A DNA stretch of 64,000 nucleotides, from assembly GCF_002099195.1 (NCBI RefSeq), contig NZ_NBYX01000023.1:27455-91454 (forward strand). The letters run 5' to 3'. The DNA is from Burkholderia puraquae (GTDB lineage: Bacteria; Pseudomonadota; Gammaproteobacteria; Burkholderiales; Burkholderiaceae). Below the pieces are notes generated by a model. It was not told the origin of the DNA, ran no database searches, and saw only the letters and a program-made list of their open reading frames with translations. Positions within the stretch are counted from its first letter, which is position 1; each line of letters starts with the position of its first letter. The position numbers were made by a program, and so were the translations under genes. Shown here in pieces: positions 49,546 to 57,679 of the stretch.

Positions 49546-49676
49546 GAAACGCCGGTCATCTTTCGGCCATGTCGTCGTCACCGCGGCAGCGATAAGCTGC
49601 GGCCGTCTTGTCCCCGGATCGCGCCGTCGCGGCGTGCGCCGGCCCGTCCGGTCGTTGCCTGCCTGATTCCCTATCC

Positions 49677-50033
49677 ATGTCGTACTGGCGCAAATTCGTC
49701 GTCGTCGTGCTGCTGGCGCTGAGCCTGCCGATCCAGTCGTTCGCGACGGTTTCGATGCCGTGCGCAGGGGTTGTCGCGCCGCACGCGGAAGATGCGGCGC
49801 ACACGATGCCGGTCGCGCAGGATGGCCATCGCGACCACGGCGGCCACGCCCGGCATGCGCCGGCGTGTTCCGCCTGCGTGTCCTGTTGCTTCGGCACCGG
49901 CATGTCGGGTGTGCCTGCGGTACCCGCCGCGGCGGACGTCCGCGTCGCGATCCTCTCGCCTCCGCTCTCGGCCGTGATGGTGTCGTTCCTGACCGGCGGC
50001 ATCGACAGGCCGCCGCGCGGGCCTCTCGTCTAG
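49677..50033 (+). CDS. small secreted His/Cys-containing protein of the copper operon
   Basis: A 118-residue protein with a signal-like N-terminus (KFVVVVLLALSLPIQSFAT). The middle is rich in His, Met and Asp (HRDHGGHARHAP) and followed by CSACVSCC, then a hydrophobic tail. This resembles the DUF2946-type proteins found at the head of copper operons, whose role is not defined; metal exposure in the periplasm is plausible. It is the first gene downstream of the CusR-type box. Confidence 0.65.
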   Translation: MSYWRKFVVVVLLALSLPIQSFATVSMPCAGVVAPHAEDAAHTMPVAQDGHRDHGGHARHAPACSACVSCCFGTGMSGVPAVPAAADVRVAILSPPLSAVMVSFLTGGIDRPPRGPLV

Positions 50034-50123
50034 ATCCCGCCCGCGGCCCCGGCCGGCCGCGCTCTGCAATCCGCTCCGGCGGCGGTGCCCATGCCGCCGG
50101 ACGACTCACGACGAGATTCATTC

Positions 50124-50402
50124 ATGCGATTGATTACTGCGGCGCTGCTTGGCGCGGCGGCCCTCGTGCCGTCGCTCGCGCCTGCGCAAACCCAGCTGCC
50201 CGATCCGGCGGACGCCGGCGCGTCGGTGCCGGATGTCACCGTGAGGTCCGCATTCGACGGCTACCGGCCGTATCGGGACGACGAAGGCCCGGGCTGGAAA
50301 CAGCTGAACCGCGACGTGATGGAACGGCCTGCGAAGGGACGAGCGACCGGTCGCGCGACCGGCGGCGGTACCCATTCGATGCACGAGGGGGCCGCGCAAT
50401 GA
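50124..50402 (+). CDS. hypothetical exported protein of the copper operon
   Basis: A 92-residue protein with a Sec signal (LITAALLGAAALVPSLAPAQ). The mature part carries FDGYRPYRDDEGPGWKQLNR and a Thr/Gly/Arg-rich tail ending in THSMHEG. It has no recognised domain. Its stop overlaps the start of the TolC-family gene (ATGA at 50399-50402), so they are translationally coupled. Confidence 0.65.
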   Translation: MRLITAALLGAAALVPSLAPAQTQLPDPADAGASVPDVTVRSAFDGYRPYRDDEGPGWKQLNRDVMERPAKGRATGRATGGGTHSMHEGAAQ

Positions 50403-51895
50403 CGATGCTTGCGATATCGCCGAGGATCGGTGCGGTTGCGGCCGTGCTCGCCTTCCTCGCGGGCTGCACGACGTTTTCGAAGGACGGCGGGTTCGACGCG
50501 GTGTCGTCCGCGGCGTCGGAACGCATCGGGAAAGACGCGGTCGTGGTCAGGACCGACGCCGACCGCGAAGCCGTCGACAAGCGCACGAAGGAACTGCTTG
50601 CCAGGCCGTTGTCGATGGACGACGCGGTGCAGGTCGCGCTGCTGAACAACCGTGGCCTGCAGGCCTCATACGCGGAACTGGGGTTGTCGGAAGCCGATCT
50701 CGTCCAGGCCGGCCGGCTGCCGAACCCGCGTTTCGCGTTCAGCCGCACCCGCGCCGGCGATGGCGAGCTGACGCTCGGGCGCACGTTCTCGGCGAACGTG
50801 TTCGCGCTGCTGACGATGCCGCTCGCGACGAACATCGAACGCCGCCGCTTCGAGCAGACCAAGCTCGAAACCGCCGACGCGATGCTGAAGGTCGCGGCCG
50901 ATGCGCGCCGCGCATACGTCGAGGCCGTCGCTGCCGAGCAGGCTGCGAACTATGCGCAACAGGTGCGCGACGCCGCGAGTGCGGCCGCCGAACTCGCGCA
51001 GCGCATGCGGCAGGCCGGCAACTTCAGCCGCCTCGATTACGCGCGCGAACAGGCGTTCCATGCCGATGCGGTCGCGCAGCACGCGAAGGCGCGCCAGCAG
51101 GCCGTGGCTGCGCGCGAGAAGCTCACGCGCGCGATGGGGCTGTGGGGCGAGCGCACGCAGTACGCGCTGCCCGAGCGCTTGCCCGACTTGCCGAAAGCGC
51201 GGCCGAACCTGCCCGACCTCGAACGTTTCGCGATGAGCAACCGCTTCGACATCCAGGCCGCGAAGCTGCAGACGCAGGGCGTCGCGTCGTCGCTTGGCCT
51301 CAGCAAGGCGACGCGCTTCGTCAATGCGGTCGAGCTCGGCTACGTGAACAACTACGAGACCGGCAAGGGGCACGAGCACGGCTACGAGATCAGCGTCGAG
51401 ATTCCGCTGTTCGACTGGGGCGGCGCGAAGGTCGCGCGGGCCGAGGCCGTCTACATGCAGTCGGCGAACCGGCTCGCGAAAACGGCCATCGATGCGCGCT
51501 CCGAAGTGCGCGAATCGTATGCGGCCTACGTGACCAGCTACGACGTCGCGACGCACTATCGCGACGAAGTCGTGCCGCTGCGCAAGACGATCTCGGACGA
51601 GCTGCTGCTGCACTACAACGGGATGCTCGCGAGCGTGTTCGAGCTGCTGGCCGATGCGCGCGAACAGGTCGGCGCGGTCAACGGGTACATCGATGCGCTG
51701 AAGGACTACTGGCTCGCCGAAACCGATCTGCAGATGGCGGTCGGGGGCCGGCTGCCGTCGTCGGGCGCCGTGCCGCGCACGTCGCAATCCGCCCCACCCG
51801 AATCCGCTTCAAGCGCCGACGCTGCGCCGCAGCCGGCTTCCACTCCCGCGGCGCAACCGGCGCCCGCGACGCAAACGCATCCGGAAGGTCATTGA
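50399..51895 (+). CDS. TolC-family outer-membrane factor, copper-operon type
   Basis: A 498-residue outer-membrane channel of the TolC/OMF family. The N-terminal lipobox LAFLAGC suggests an acylated, CusC-like protein. Two repeats of the OMF helical hairpin are visible (SMDDAVQVALLNNRGLQASY; NRFDIQAAKLQTQGVASSL). The C-terminal about 50 residues are a Pro/Ala/Ser tail (from SGAVPRTSQSAPPE). No RND pump or membrane-fusion protein lies beside it. It overlaps the preceding gene and is 1 nt from the multicopper oxidase, so it is part of the operon. Confidence 0.85.
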   Translation: MTMLAISPRIGAVAAVLAFLAGCTTFSKDGGFDAVSSAASERIGKDAVVVRTDADREAVDKRTKELLARPLSMDDAVQVALLNNRGLQASYAELGLSEADLVQAGRLPNPRFAFSRTRAGDGELTLGRTFSANVFALLTMPLATNIERRRFEQTKLETADAMLKVAADARRAYVEAVAAEQAANYAQQVRDAASAAAELAQRMRQAGNFSRLDYAREQAFHADAVAQHAKARQQAVAAREKLTRAMGLWGERTQYALPERLPDLPKARPNLPDLERFAMSNRFDIQAAKLQTQGVASSLGLSKATRFVNAVELGYVNNYETGKGHEHGYEISVEIPLFDWGGAKVARAEAVYMQSANRLAKTAIDARSEVRESYAAYVTSYDVATHYRDEVVPLRKTISDELLLHYNGMLASVFELLADAREQVGAVNGYIDALKDYWLAETDLQMAVGGRLPSSGAVPRTSQSAPPESASSADAAPQPASTPAAQPAPATQTHPEGH

Positions 51896-51896
51896 C

Positions 51897-53192
51897 ATGG
51901 TGTCCCGTCGACAATTTCTCAGCGGCTCGGGCGCCGCGCTGCTGGGCGCCGCGATGGTCAGCAAGGCCGGCGCCGCGTCGCTGCCCGAAGCGCCCACGAT
52001 GGCGAAAACCGCCACGCAGCCGCCGCTCGTGCCGCCAAACGGCCGCCCGTATACGCCCGTCGCGACGCTGAACGGCTGGACGCTGCCGTGGCGGATGAAG
52101 AACGGCTGGAAGGAGTTCCACCTGACGGCCGAGCCCGTCGTGCGCGAGATGGCGCCCGGCATGAACGCGAACCTGTGGGGCTACAACGGCCAGTCGCCGG
52201 GCCCGACGATCGAGGCCGTCGAAGGCGACAAGGTCCGCATCTTCGTGACCAACCGGCTACCGGAGCACACGACGATCCACTGGCACGGGCTGCGGCTGCC
52301 GAACGGGATGGACGGCGTCGGCGGCCTCACGCAGCCGCATATCCCGCCGGGCAAGACCTTCGTCTACGAGTTCCAGCTCGAATCGCACGGCACGTTCATG
52401 TATCACCCGCACGCCGACGAGATGGTGCAGATGGCGATGGGGATGATGGGCATGTTCATCGTGCATCCGAAGGACCGCGGCACGATGCCGGTCGATCGCG
52501 ACTTCGTGTTCCTGCTCGCCGCATACGACATCGATCCCGGCAGCTACACGCCGCGCGTGAACGAGATGACGGACTTCAACATGTGGACGTTCAACTCGCG
52601 TGTGTTCCCGGGCATCGATCCGCTGCCGGTGCGCGCGGGCGACCGCGTGCGGATTCGGTTCGGCAACCTGACGATGACGAACCATCCGATCCACCTGCAC
52701 GGCTACAGCTTCGAAGTCGCGGGCACCGACGGCGGCTGGATTCCGCCGGCGGCGCGCTGGCCGGAAGTGACGGCCGACGTCGCGGTGGGCCAGATGCGCG
52801 CGATCGAGTTCACCGCCGATCGTCCGGGCGACTGGGCGTTCCACTGCCACAAGTCGCATCACACGATGAATGCGATGGGCCACCAGGTGCCGAACCTGAT
52901 CGGCGTGCCGCAGAAGGATCTCGCGCAGCGCATCGGCAAGCTGGTGCCCGACTACATGGCGATGGGCAGCACCGGCGGCGCGATGGGGGGCATGGAGATG
53001 CCGCTGCCCGACAACACGCTGCCGATGATGACGGGCACGGGCCCGTTCGGGCCGCTGGAGATGGGCGGCATGTTCACGGTCTGCAAGGTGCGGCAGGGGC
53101 TCGGCCGCAACGACTATCGCGATCCGGGCTGGTTCCGGCATCCGAAGGGCACCGTCGCGTACGAATACACCGGCGAACTGCCGGAAGGCTGA
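51897..53192 (+). CDS. Multicopper oxidase, Tat-exported (copper tolerance)
   Basis: A 431-residue periplasmic oxidase. Residues 3-10 (SRRQFLSG) form a twin-arginine signal. All four copper-binding motifs are present: HWHG (128-131), HPHAD (170-174), HPIHLHG (263-269) and HCHKSHHTMNAM (316-327, type 1 and trinuclear ligands with an axial Met). Methionine-rich segments near 333-375 (MGGMEMPLPDNTLPMM) may bind Cu(I). The protein oxidises Cu(I) to less toxic Cu(II), like CueO or CopA. It is smaller than CueO, with two or three cupredoxin domains. Confidence 0.92.
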   Translation: MVSRRQFLSGSGAALLGAAMVSKAGAASLPEAPTMAKTATQPPLVPPNGRPYTPVATLNGWTLPWRMKNGWKEFHLTAEPVVREMAPGMNANLWGYNGQSPGPTIEAVEGDKVRIFVTNRLPEHTTIHWHGLRLPNGMDGVGGLTQPHIPPGKTFVYEFQLESHGTFMYHPHADEMVQMAMGMMGMFIVHPKDRGTMPVDRDFVFLLAAYDIDPGSYTPRVNEMTDFNMWTFNSRVFPGIDPLPVRAGDRVRIRFGNLTMTNHPIHLHGYSFEVAGTDGGWIPPAARWPEVTADVAVGQMRAIEFTADRPGDWAFHCHKSHHTMNAMGHQVPNLIGVPQKDLAQRIGKLVPDYMAMGSTGGAMGGMEMPLPDNTLPMMTGTGPFGPLEMGGMFTVCKVRQGLGRNDYRDPGWFRHPKGTVAYEYTGELPEG

Positions 53193-53259
53193 GCAGCAGC
53201 ATGCGGCGGCCGTACCGATGCGGCCGCCGGTTTCATTCACTCACACGGGAGTCGACACG

Positions 53260-53607
53260 ATGAAGAAGGGACTGGTTTCGATGGCAATGGGATGTGCGCT
53301 GGCGGTTTCCGCCGCGTCGTACGCGGCCGGCGACATGGCCGGCATGGACATGAGCGGCGGCGCGAAGCAGGAAGCCGCGGCGAAACAGGGCATGTCGCAC
53401 GGTGAAATCCGCAAGGTCGATACGGCCGCCGGCAAGCTGACGATCAAGCACGGCCCGCTGGAGAACCTCGGGATGGACGCGATGACGATGGTGTTCAAGG
53501 TGAAGGACCCGGCGATGCTGTCGCAGGTCAAGGCGGGCGACAGGATCGACTTCGTCGCGGAAGACGTGGACGGCGCGCTGACCGTCGTCGAACTGAAGAA
53601 GCCGTGA
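53260..53607 (+). CDS. cusF: CusF-like periplasmic copper-binding protein
   Basis: A 115-residue protein: Sec signal (ALAVSAASYAAG), a short Met/Asp segment (DMAGMDMSGG), then the CusF OB-fold (SHGEIRKVDTAAGKLTIKHG, GMDAMTMVFKVKDPAML). The metal ligands correspond to CusF H36, M47 and M49 (H in IKHG, both M in AMTM). The cation-pi tryptophan of E. coli CusF (WPEMTM) is replaced by methionine here. It is a periplasmic Cu(I) chaperone, in operon between the oxidase and copC. Confidence 0.88.
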   Translation: MKKGLVSMAMGCALAVSAASYAAGDMAGMDMSGGAKQEAAAKQGMSHGEIRKVDTAAGKLTIKHGPLENLGMDAMTMVFKVKDPAMLSQVKAGDRIDFVAEDVDGALTVVELKKP

Positions 53608-53621
53608 CGCGGAGCGTGAAC

Positions 53622-54002
53622 ATGAAGATCACGAACCTCATGCAGTTGGCCGCGATCGTCGCGACCGGTGCGATCCTCGCGGCCGCGCCGGTCGCGGCAT
53701 CCGCACACGGCAAGCTGGAAAGCGCCGCACCGGCGACGGGCAGCACCGTCGACACGGCGCCCGACACGTTGCGGCTGACCTTCAACGAAGACCTCGAACC
53801 GGCATTCAGCTCGGTGAAGGTGTCGGACGCGAACGGCAACGCCGTCACGCAGGAAAAGGCGAAGGTCGATGCAGCGAACCCGCGCGTGATGACCATCGCG
53901 ATGCCGAAGCTCGCGCCCGGTGCGTACACGGTGCAATGGGCGGCGATGACGGCCGACGCGCATCGCACGAAGGGCACCTATACGTTCAGGGTGAAGGGGT
54001 GA
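53622..54002 (+). CDS. copC: Copper resistance protein CopC
   Basis: A 126-residue periplasmic beta-barrel copper carrier. The Sec signal is cleaved after AASA to expose an N-terminal histidine (HGKLESAAPATGSTV), the Cu(II) ligand of CopC proteins. The second site histidine lies in MTADAHRTKGTYTFRV. The family core is DTLRLTFNEDLEPAFSSVKV. Its stop overlaps the GTG start of copD by 3 nt. Confidence 0.93.
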   Translation: MKITNLMQLAAIVATGAILAAAPVAASAHGKLESAAPATGSTVDTAPDTLRLTFNEDLEPAFSSVKVSDANGNAVTQEKAKVDAANPRVMTIAMPKLAPGAYTVQWAAMTADAHRTKGTYTFRVKG

Positions 54003-54940
54003 ACGACGGCTTCGTCGGTCTCCTGCGGCTCGTGTCGGTAGCGATCCAGAATGCCGGGTTTGCCGTCGTCGTCGGCGCGCTGCTCGGCAGCCACTGGCTC
54101 GCGCGTGGTGTGTCGGTGTGGCAGCACGGCATCGGGCGGCGGCTCGTCGCGACGCTGCGCCTCGCGTCCATCGTATCGCTGGTCGCGAGCCTCACCGCGT
54201 TCTGGGCACATTGCGCGCTGATGAGCGAGGTGTCGTTGCTCGACGCGGGGCCGGCTGTCTGCGCGATGCTCGCGGGCACCGGGTTCGGTCATGCGTGGCT
54301 GGCCGGTGCGGCGTTCATGCTCGTCGTCGTGGTGCTGTCGTTCGTCAGGCGCACGAACGATACGCGCTTGCCGTTCGCGATGTGGGCCGCGCTTGCCTGC
54401 GTCGCGCTCGCGCGCAGCAACGGCGGGCATCCGGTGGATGCCGGACTGTTCAGCGTACCGGTGTGGATCGACTGGCTGCATCTGCTGGCGATCAGCGCAT
54501 GGGTCGGGCTCGTGCTCGTGACGGCATTCGGCGTGATGCCGCGGCTCGCCGCGATGCCCGCGAGCGAGCGCACGACGGGGGCCTCGTTCGTGCAGTCGCT
54601 GTCCGATGCATCGACCTACGCGTTGATCGTGCTGTTCGCCACCGGCACGTACAACGGCTGGCGCGGCGTTGATACGCCCGGCAACCTGCTCGCGTCGACA
54701 TACGGGCAGATCCTGCTGATGAAGTTGGCGCTCGTGCTGGTCGCGGCGGCGCTTGGTGGACACAACCGTTTCTTTGGGATGCCGAAGTTGCTGGCTGCGC
54801 TGAATGATCCGACGGCCGCGATGCCGGCCGGCTCGTTGAAGCGGTTCGGCACAGTGTTGCGGATCGAGGCGGTCGTGCTCGGCGGCGTGCTGATGGTCGC
54901 AGCCGTGCTCGTGTCGAGTGCGCTGCCGGGCACGGTGTAG
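53999..54940 (+). CDS. copD: Copper resistance membrane protein CopD
   Basis: A 313-residue inner-membrane protein with eight predicted helices, family CopD/PcoD. Conserved histidines in transmembrane context include SNGGHPVDAG, DWLHLLAISAWVG and GHNRFFGMPKL. It partners CopC in moving copper across the inner membrane. GTG at 53999 overlaps the copC stop, indicating translational coupling. It is the last gene of the copper operon. Confidence 0.9.
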   Translation: MNDGFVGLLRLVSVAIQNAGFAVVVGALLGSHWLARGVSVWQHGIGRRLVATLRLASIVSLVASLTAFWAHCALMSEVSLLDAGPAVCAMLAGTGFGHAWLAGAAFMLVVVVLSFVRRTNDTRLPFAMWAALACVALARSNGGHPVDAGLFSVPVWIDWLHLLAISAWVGLVLVTAFGVMPRLAAMPASERTTGASFVQSLSDASTYALIVLFATGTYNGWRGVDTPGNLLASTYGQILLMKLALVLVAAALGGHNRFFGMPKLLAALNDPTAAMPAGSLKRFGTVLRIEAVVLGGVLMVAAVLVSSALPGTV

Positions 54941-55085
54941 CGCGACGCCGTCGCGCCGCGGCAGGGAGGGCACGCGGGGCCGATCGTCACGGGCACGGCG
55001 GATTATCGTCAGACGATTTCCCCGCTTTTTCAGGCACGGACGAGGTGGGTGGCGATCGCAGCGTGATAACGACAATTACATCGGC

Positions 55086-55113
55086 CTGTCTTTTCATTAC
55101 CAAAAACTGTCAT
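55086..55113 (+). promoter_or_regulatory. possible Pho box upstream of the secreted nuclease
   Basis: CTGTCTT (55086-55092) and CTGTCAT (55107-55113) are two half-site matches to the PhoB box (CTGTCAT repeats spaced in steps of 11 bp). The spacing is 21 rather than 22, and the middle repeat is degenerate. They lie 48 bp before the nuclease start, suggesting phosphate control. Weak evidence. Confidence 0.35.
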
Positions 55114-55160
55114 TGAGCGCCGCTAAGCTTTCGCCACCCTCACAACCGGGATTCCCCGTC

Positions 55161-56975
55161 ATGCGCTCGACAATCCGCCTCATCCCCCCGCTATTGCTGC
55201 TCCCGGCGCTCGCTGCACCGGTTTTCGCCGCCACCGCCGCACCCGTCAGCCCGAACTGCGGCGGCAGCACGACGCCGATCGCCGACATCCAGGGGCCGGG
55301 CGCGCCGTCGCCGCTCGCCGGCCAGAACGTGTCGATCGAAGCCGTCGTCACCGCCGATTTCGGCGGCACGGACGGCTTCGGCGGCTTCTTCGTCCAGCAG
55401 GCCGATGCGCAGCGCCGCAACCAGCCGGGCGTATCCGAAGGGCTGTTCGTCTACGCACCGAAAGTGCGTGCGACAGCGGGCGACCTCGTGCACGTGACGG
55501 GCAAGGTCGAGGAGAAATACGGGCAGACGCAGCTCACGCTGTCGGGCGCGATCGCGGTGTGCGCGAACAACCAGGCCGTCACGCCCGCGACGCTCACGCT
55601 GCCGGTCGACAGCCCGAACGCGTTTGCCGCGTACGAAGGGATGCGGGTGCGCCTGCCGCAGACGCTGAACGTCACCGACAACTACGAGCTCGGCCGCTAC
55701 GGCAGCGTGATGCTCAGCAACGGCCGCCTGCGCACGCCGACGAGCGTCGTGCCGCCCGCGCAGGCGCAGACGCAGATCGATGCGAACGCACGCAACCGCC
55801 TGGTCCTCGACGACGGCTCGAACAAGCAGAACCCTGCGACCGTGCCGTATCCGGCGCCGGGCCTGTCGGCCGCGAATACGCTGCGCGCGGGCTATACGGT
55901 GCGCGACGTCGAAGGCGTGCTCGAAGTGCGTTACGGCGCATGGCGCGTGCAGCCGCTGCCGGGCGCGGCCGTGCCGGCATTCGACGCACGCACGAACCCG
56001 CGCACCAACGCACCGGCGCGCGATCCGAAATCGAACCTGCGCGTCGCGTCGTTCAACGTCCTCAACTACTTCAACGGCAACGGCCTTGGCGGCGGCTTCG
56101 ACGATCCGAACAACCGCGGCGCGAAGAACTTCCAGGAATTCCAGCGCCAGGAAGCGAAGATCGTCAGTGCGCTGAAGTCGATCGACGCCGACGTGATCGG
56201 CCTGATGGAAATCCAGAACAACGGCTACGGCGAACTGAGCGCGGTGCGCCAGCTCGCGGCGAAGCTCGGCAACACCTGGCGCGTCGTCGATCCGGGCGTG
56301 TCGCGCCTCGGCGGCGATGCGATCACGGTCGCGATGATCTACGACAGCCGCAAGGTCGAACCGGTCGGCCGTGCGGCGACGCTCGCGATCGACGACAAGA
56401 ACCGCCAGCCGCTCGCGCAGTCGTTCCGGCTGACCGGCGGCAACAAGCAGTCGCTGACGGTCGCGGTCAACCACCTGAAGTCGAAGAACTGCCCGGACGC
56501 CACGAACGACGATCTCGACCAGGGCGACGGCCAGGGCTGCTGGAACCCGACGCGCACGCGCGCGGCGGCGAAGGTGGCCGACTGGCTCGCCGGCAACCCG
56601 ACGGGCGTCGCGGGCCAGGGCGTGCTGCTGATCGGCGACTTCAACAGCTACACGTACGAAGACCCGATCCGCACGCTCGAATCGCGCGGCTACCGCAACC
56701 TCGTCGCGCGCTGGATCGGCGCGAATGCGTACAGCTACGTGTACAACGGCGAGGCCGGCTATCTCGATCACGCGCTCGCGACGCTGCCGCTCGCGTCGCA
56801 CGTGAAGGCCGTGCACGAATGGCACATCAACGCGGACGAGCCGCTCGCGCTGCAGTACACGCTCGCGTACAAATCGGCGGAGCAGCAGAAGACGTTCTAC
56901 GCGCCGGATGCGTATCGTTCGTCGGATCACGATCCGGTGCTGATCGATTTCGCGCTGCCGGGCGGCGGGAAGTAA
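55161..56975 (+). CDS. ExeM/NucH-type extracellular endonuclease
   Basis: A 604-residue secreted nuclease. Sec signal (LLLLPALAAPVFAA), then an OB-fold/lamin-tail-like N-terminal region (NVSIEAVVTADFGG). A C-terminal endonuclease/exonuclease/phosphatase domain begins near residue 290 (NLRVASFNVLNYF), with metal and catalytic motifs VIGLMEIQNNGYG, VNHLKSKNCPD, LLIGDFNSYTYEDP and the final SSDHDPVLIDF. It degrades extracellular DNA, useful for phosphate or carbon supply and biofilm turnover. It ends without a C-terminal sorting tail. Confidence 0.92.
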   Translation: MRSTIRLIPPLLLLPALAAPVFAATAAPVSPNCGGSTTPIADIQGPGAPSPLAGQNVSIEAVVTADFGGTDGFGGFFVQQADAQRRNQPGVSEGLFVYAPKVRATAGDLVHVTGKVEEKYGQTQLTLSGAIAVCANNQAVTPATLTLPVDSPNAFAAYEGMRVRLPQTLNVTDNYELGRYGSVMLSNGRLRTPTSVVPPAQAQTQIDANARNRLVLDDGSNKQNPATVPYPAPGLSAANTLRAGYTVRDVEGVLEVRYGAWRVQPLPGAAVPAFDARTNPRTNAPARDPKSNLRVASFNVLNYFNGNGLGGGFDDPNNRGAKNFQEFQRQEAKIVSALKSIDADVIGLMEIQNNGYGELSAVRQLAAKLGNTWRVVDPGVSRLGGDAITVAMIYDSRKVEPVGRAATLAIDDKNRQPLAQSFRLTGGNKQSLTVAVNHLKSKNCPDATNDDLDQGDGQGCWNPTRTRAAAKVADWLAGNPTGVAGQGVLLIGDFNSYTYEDPIRTLESRGYRNLVARWIGANAYSYVYNGEAGYLDHALATLPLASHVKAVHEWHINADEPLALQYTLAYKSAEQQKTFYAPDAYRSSDHDPVLIDFALPGGGK

Positions 56976-56998
56976 TCGCCGATCGGCGCGCGGCAACC

Positions 56999-57027
56999 GA
57001 CGACGTGCGGCCGTGCTGCACGTCGTC
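56999..57027 (+). terminator. hairpin after the nuclease gene
   Basis: Perfect 10-bp stem GACGACGTGC / GCACGTCGTC with a 9-nt loop, 24 nt after the stop codon; no T-tract. Likely 3' end of the nuclease transcript. Confidence 0.6.
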
Positions 57028-57679
57028 ATCCGCCCGGAAAATACCGGCCGGATACCGGGTAAATAATTCCGCCAAAGGCGATTCGAATTAATGAAATCGG
57101 TATTTTGTGGATGATGCAGTGCGCACCGGTATAACGATTAAAGAAAGGTTGAAGTGAATCGAATCCTGATGCGATGCGTGAATGCCGCCGTTCGGTCTTA
57201 ATCGAGCCGGGATAATAAAAATGAAAGAAAAATCCTGTCGATCCGAAGGCTTGTCCGTCGCTGCTCGAATGCGGGAAAGGCTTCTGCGTCATGCGTGAAA
57301 AGTAAAATATTTGACGCGGCATTGCCGATAAAGCGCACCTTATGCGAATGATCCCATTTTCTTTCAAATGCCAGACACTGGCAGCCCTTCGCATCATTGC
57401 GGGATTTTTAATATCCGAATGATCTTTGACAACGCGGCGCAGCACCGCCTATTTTTGTGTTGTCGTAAATTTTAGTCATATAAAAGTTGTCCAGACTGCA
57501 GGGGGCGTCCGAGCACCATTCTCGCCAGCAGTTTGCTGTGTCTGTATCAAGTTCAGTCTCTTAGAAGTCCAATCCCCAACCGCCGACTGCCGACCGTGCA
57601 ACGCGAGTGGCGGGTCGGCCTGCGCGTTTCGCAGGCGTTGGCGGCCTTTGTGAAGCGGTATCCGAACCAAAGGACAGAG
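57028..57679. other. unusually AT-rich intergenic region
   Basis: About 650 bp with roughly 42-47 per cent G+C in sampled lines, against about two thirds for the neighbours. No convincing gene: the longest minus-strand frame (57026-57445) has no ribosome site and a random composition. A perfect sigma-28-type -10 (GCCGATAA, 57324-57331) follows TAAA (57303-57306), but with 17 rather than 15 nt between them. The right end must hold the promoter of the carboxypeptidase gene. Confidence 0.6.

Noticed and set aside
57026..57445. Minus-strand frame of 139 codons in the AT-rich gap
   Set aside because: No ribosome site, no recognisable domain and random-looking composition; long frames are less meaningful here, but nothing supports translation.
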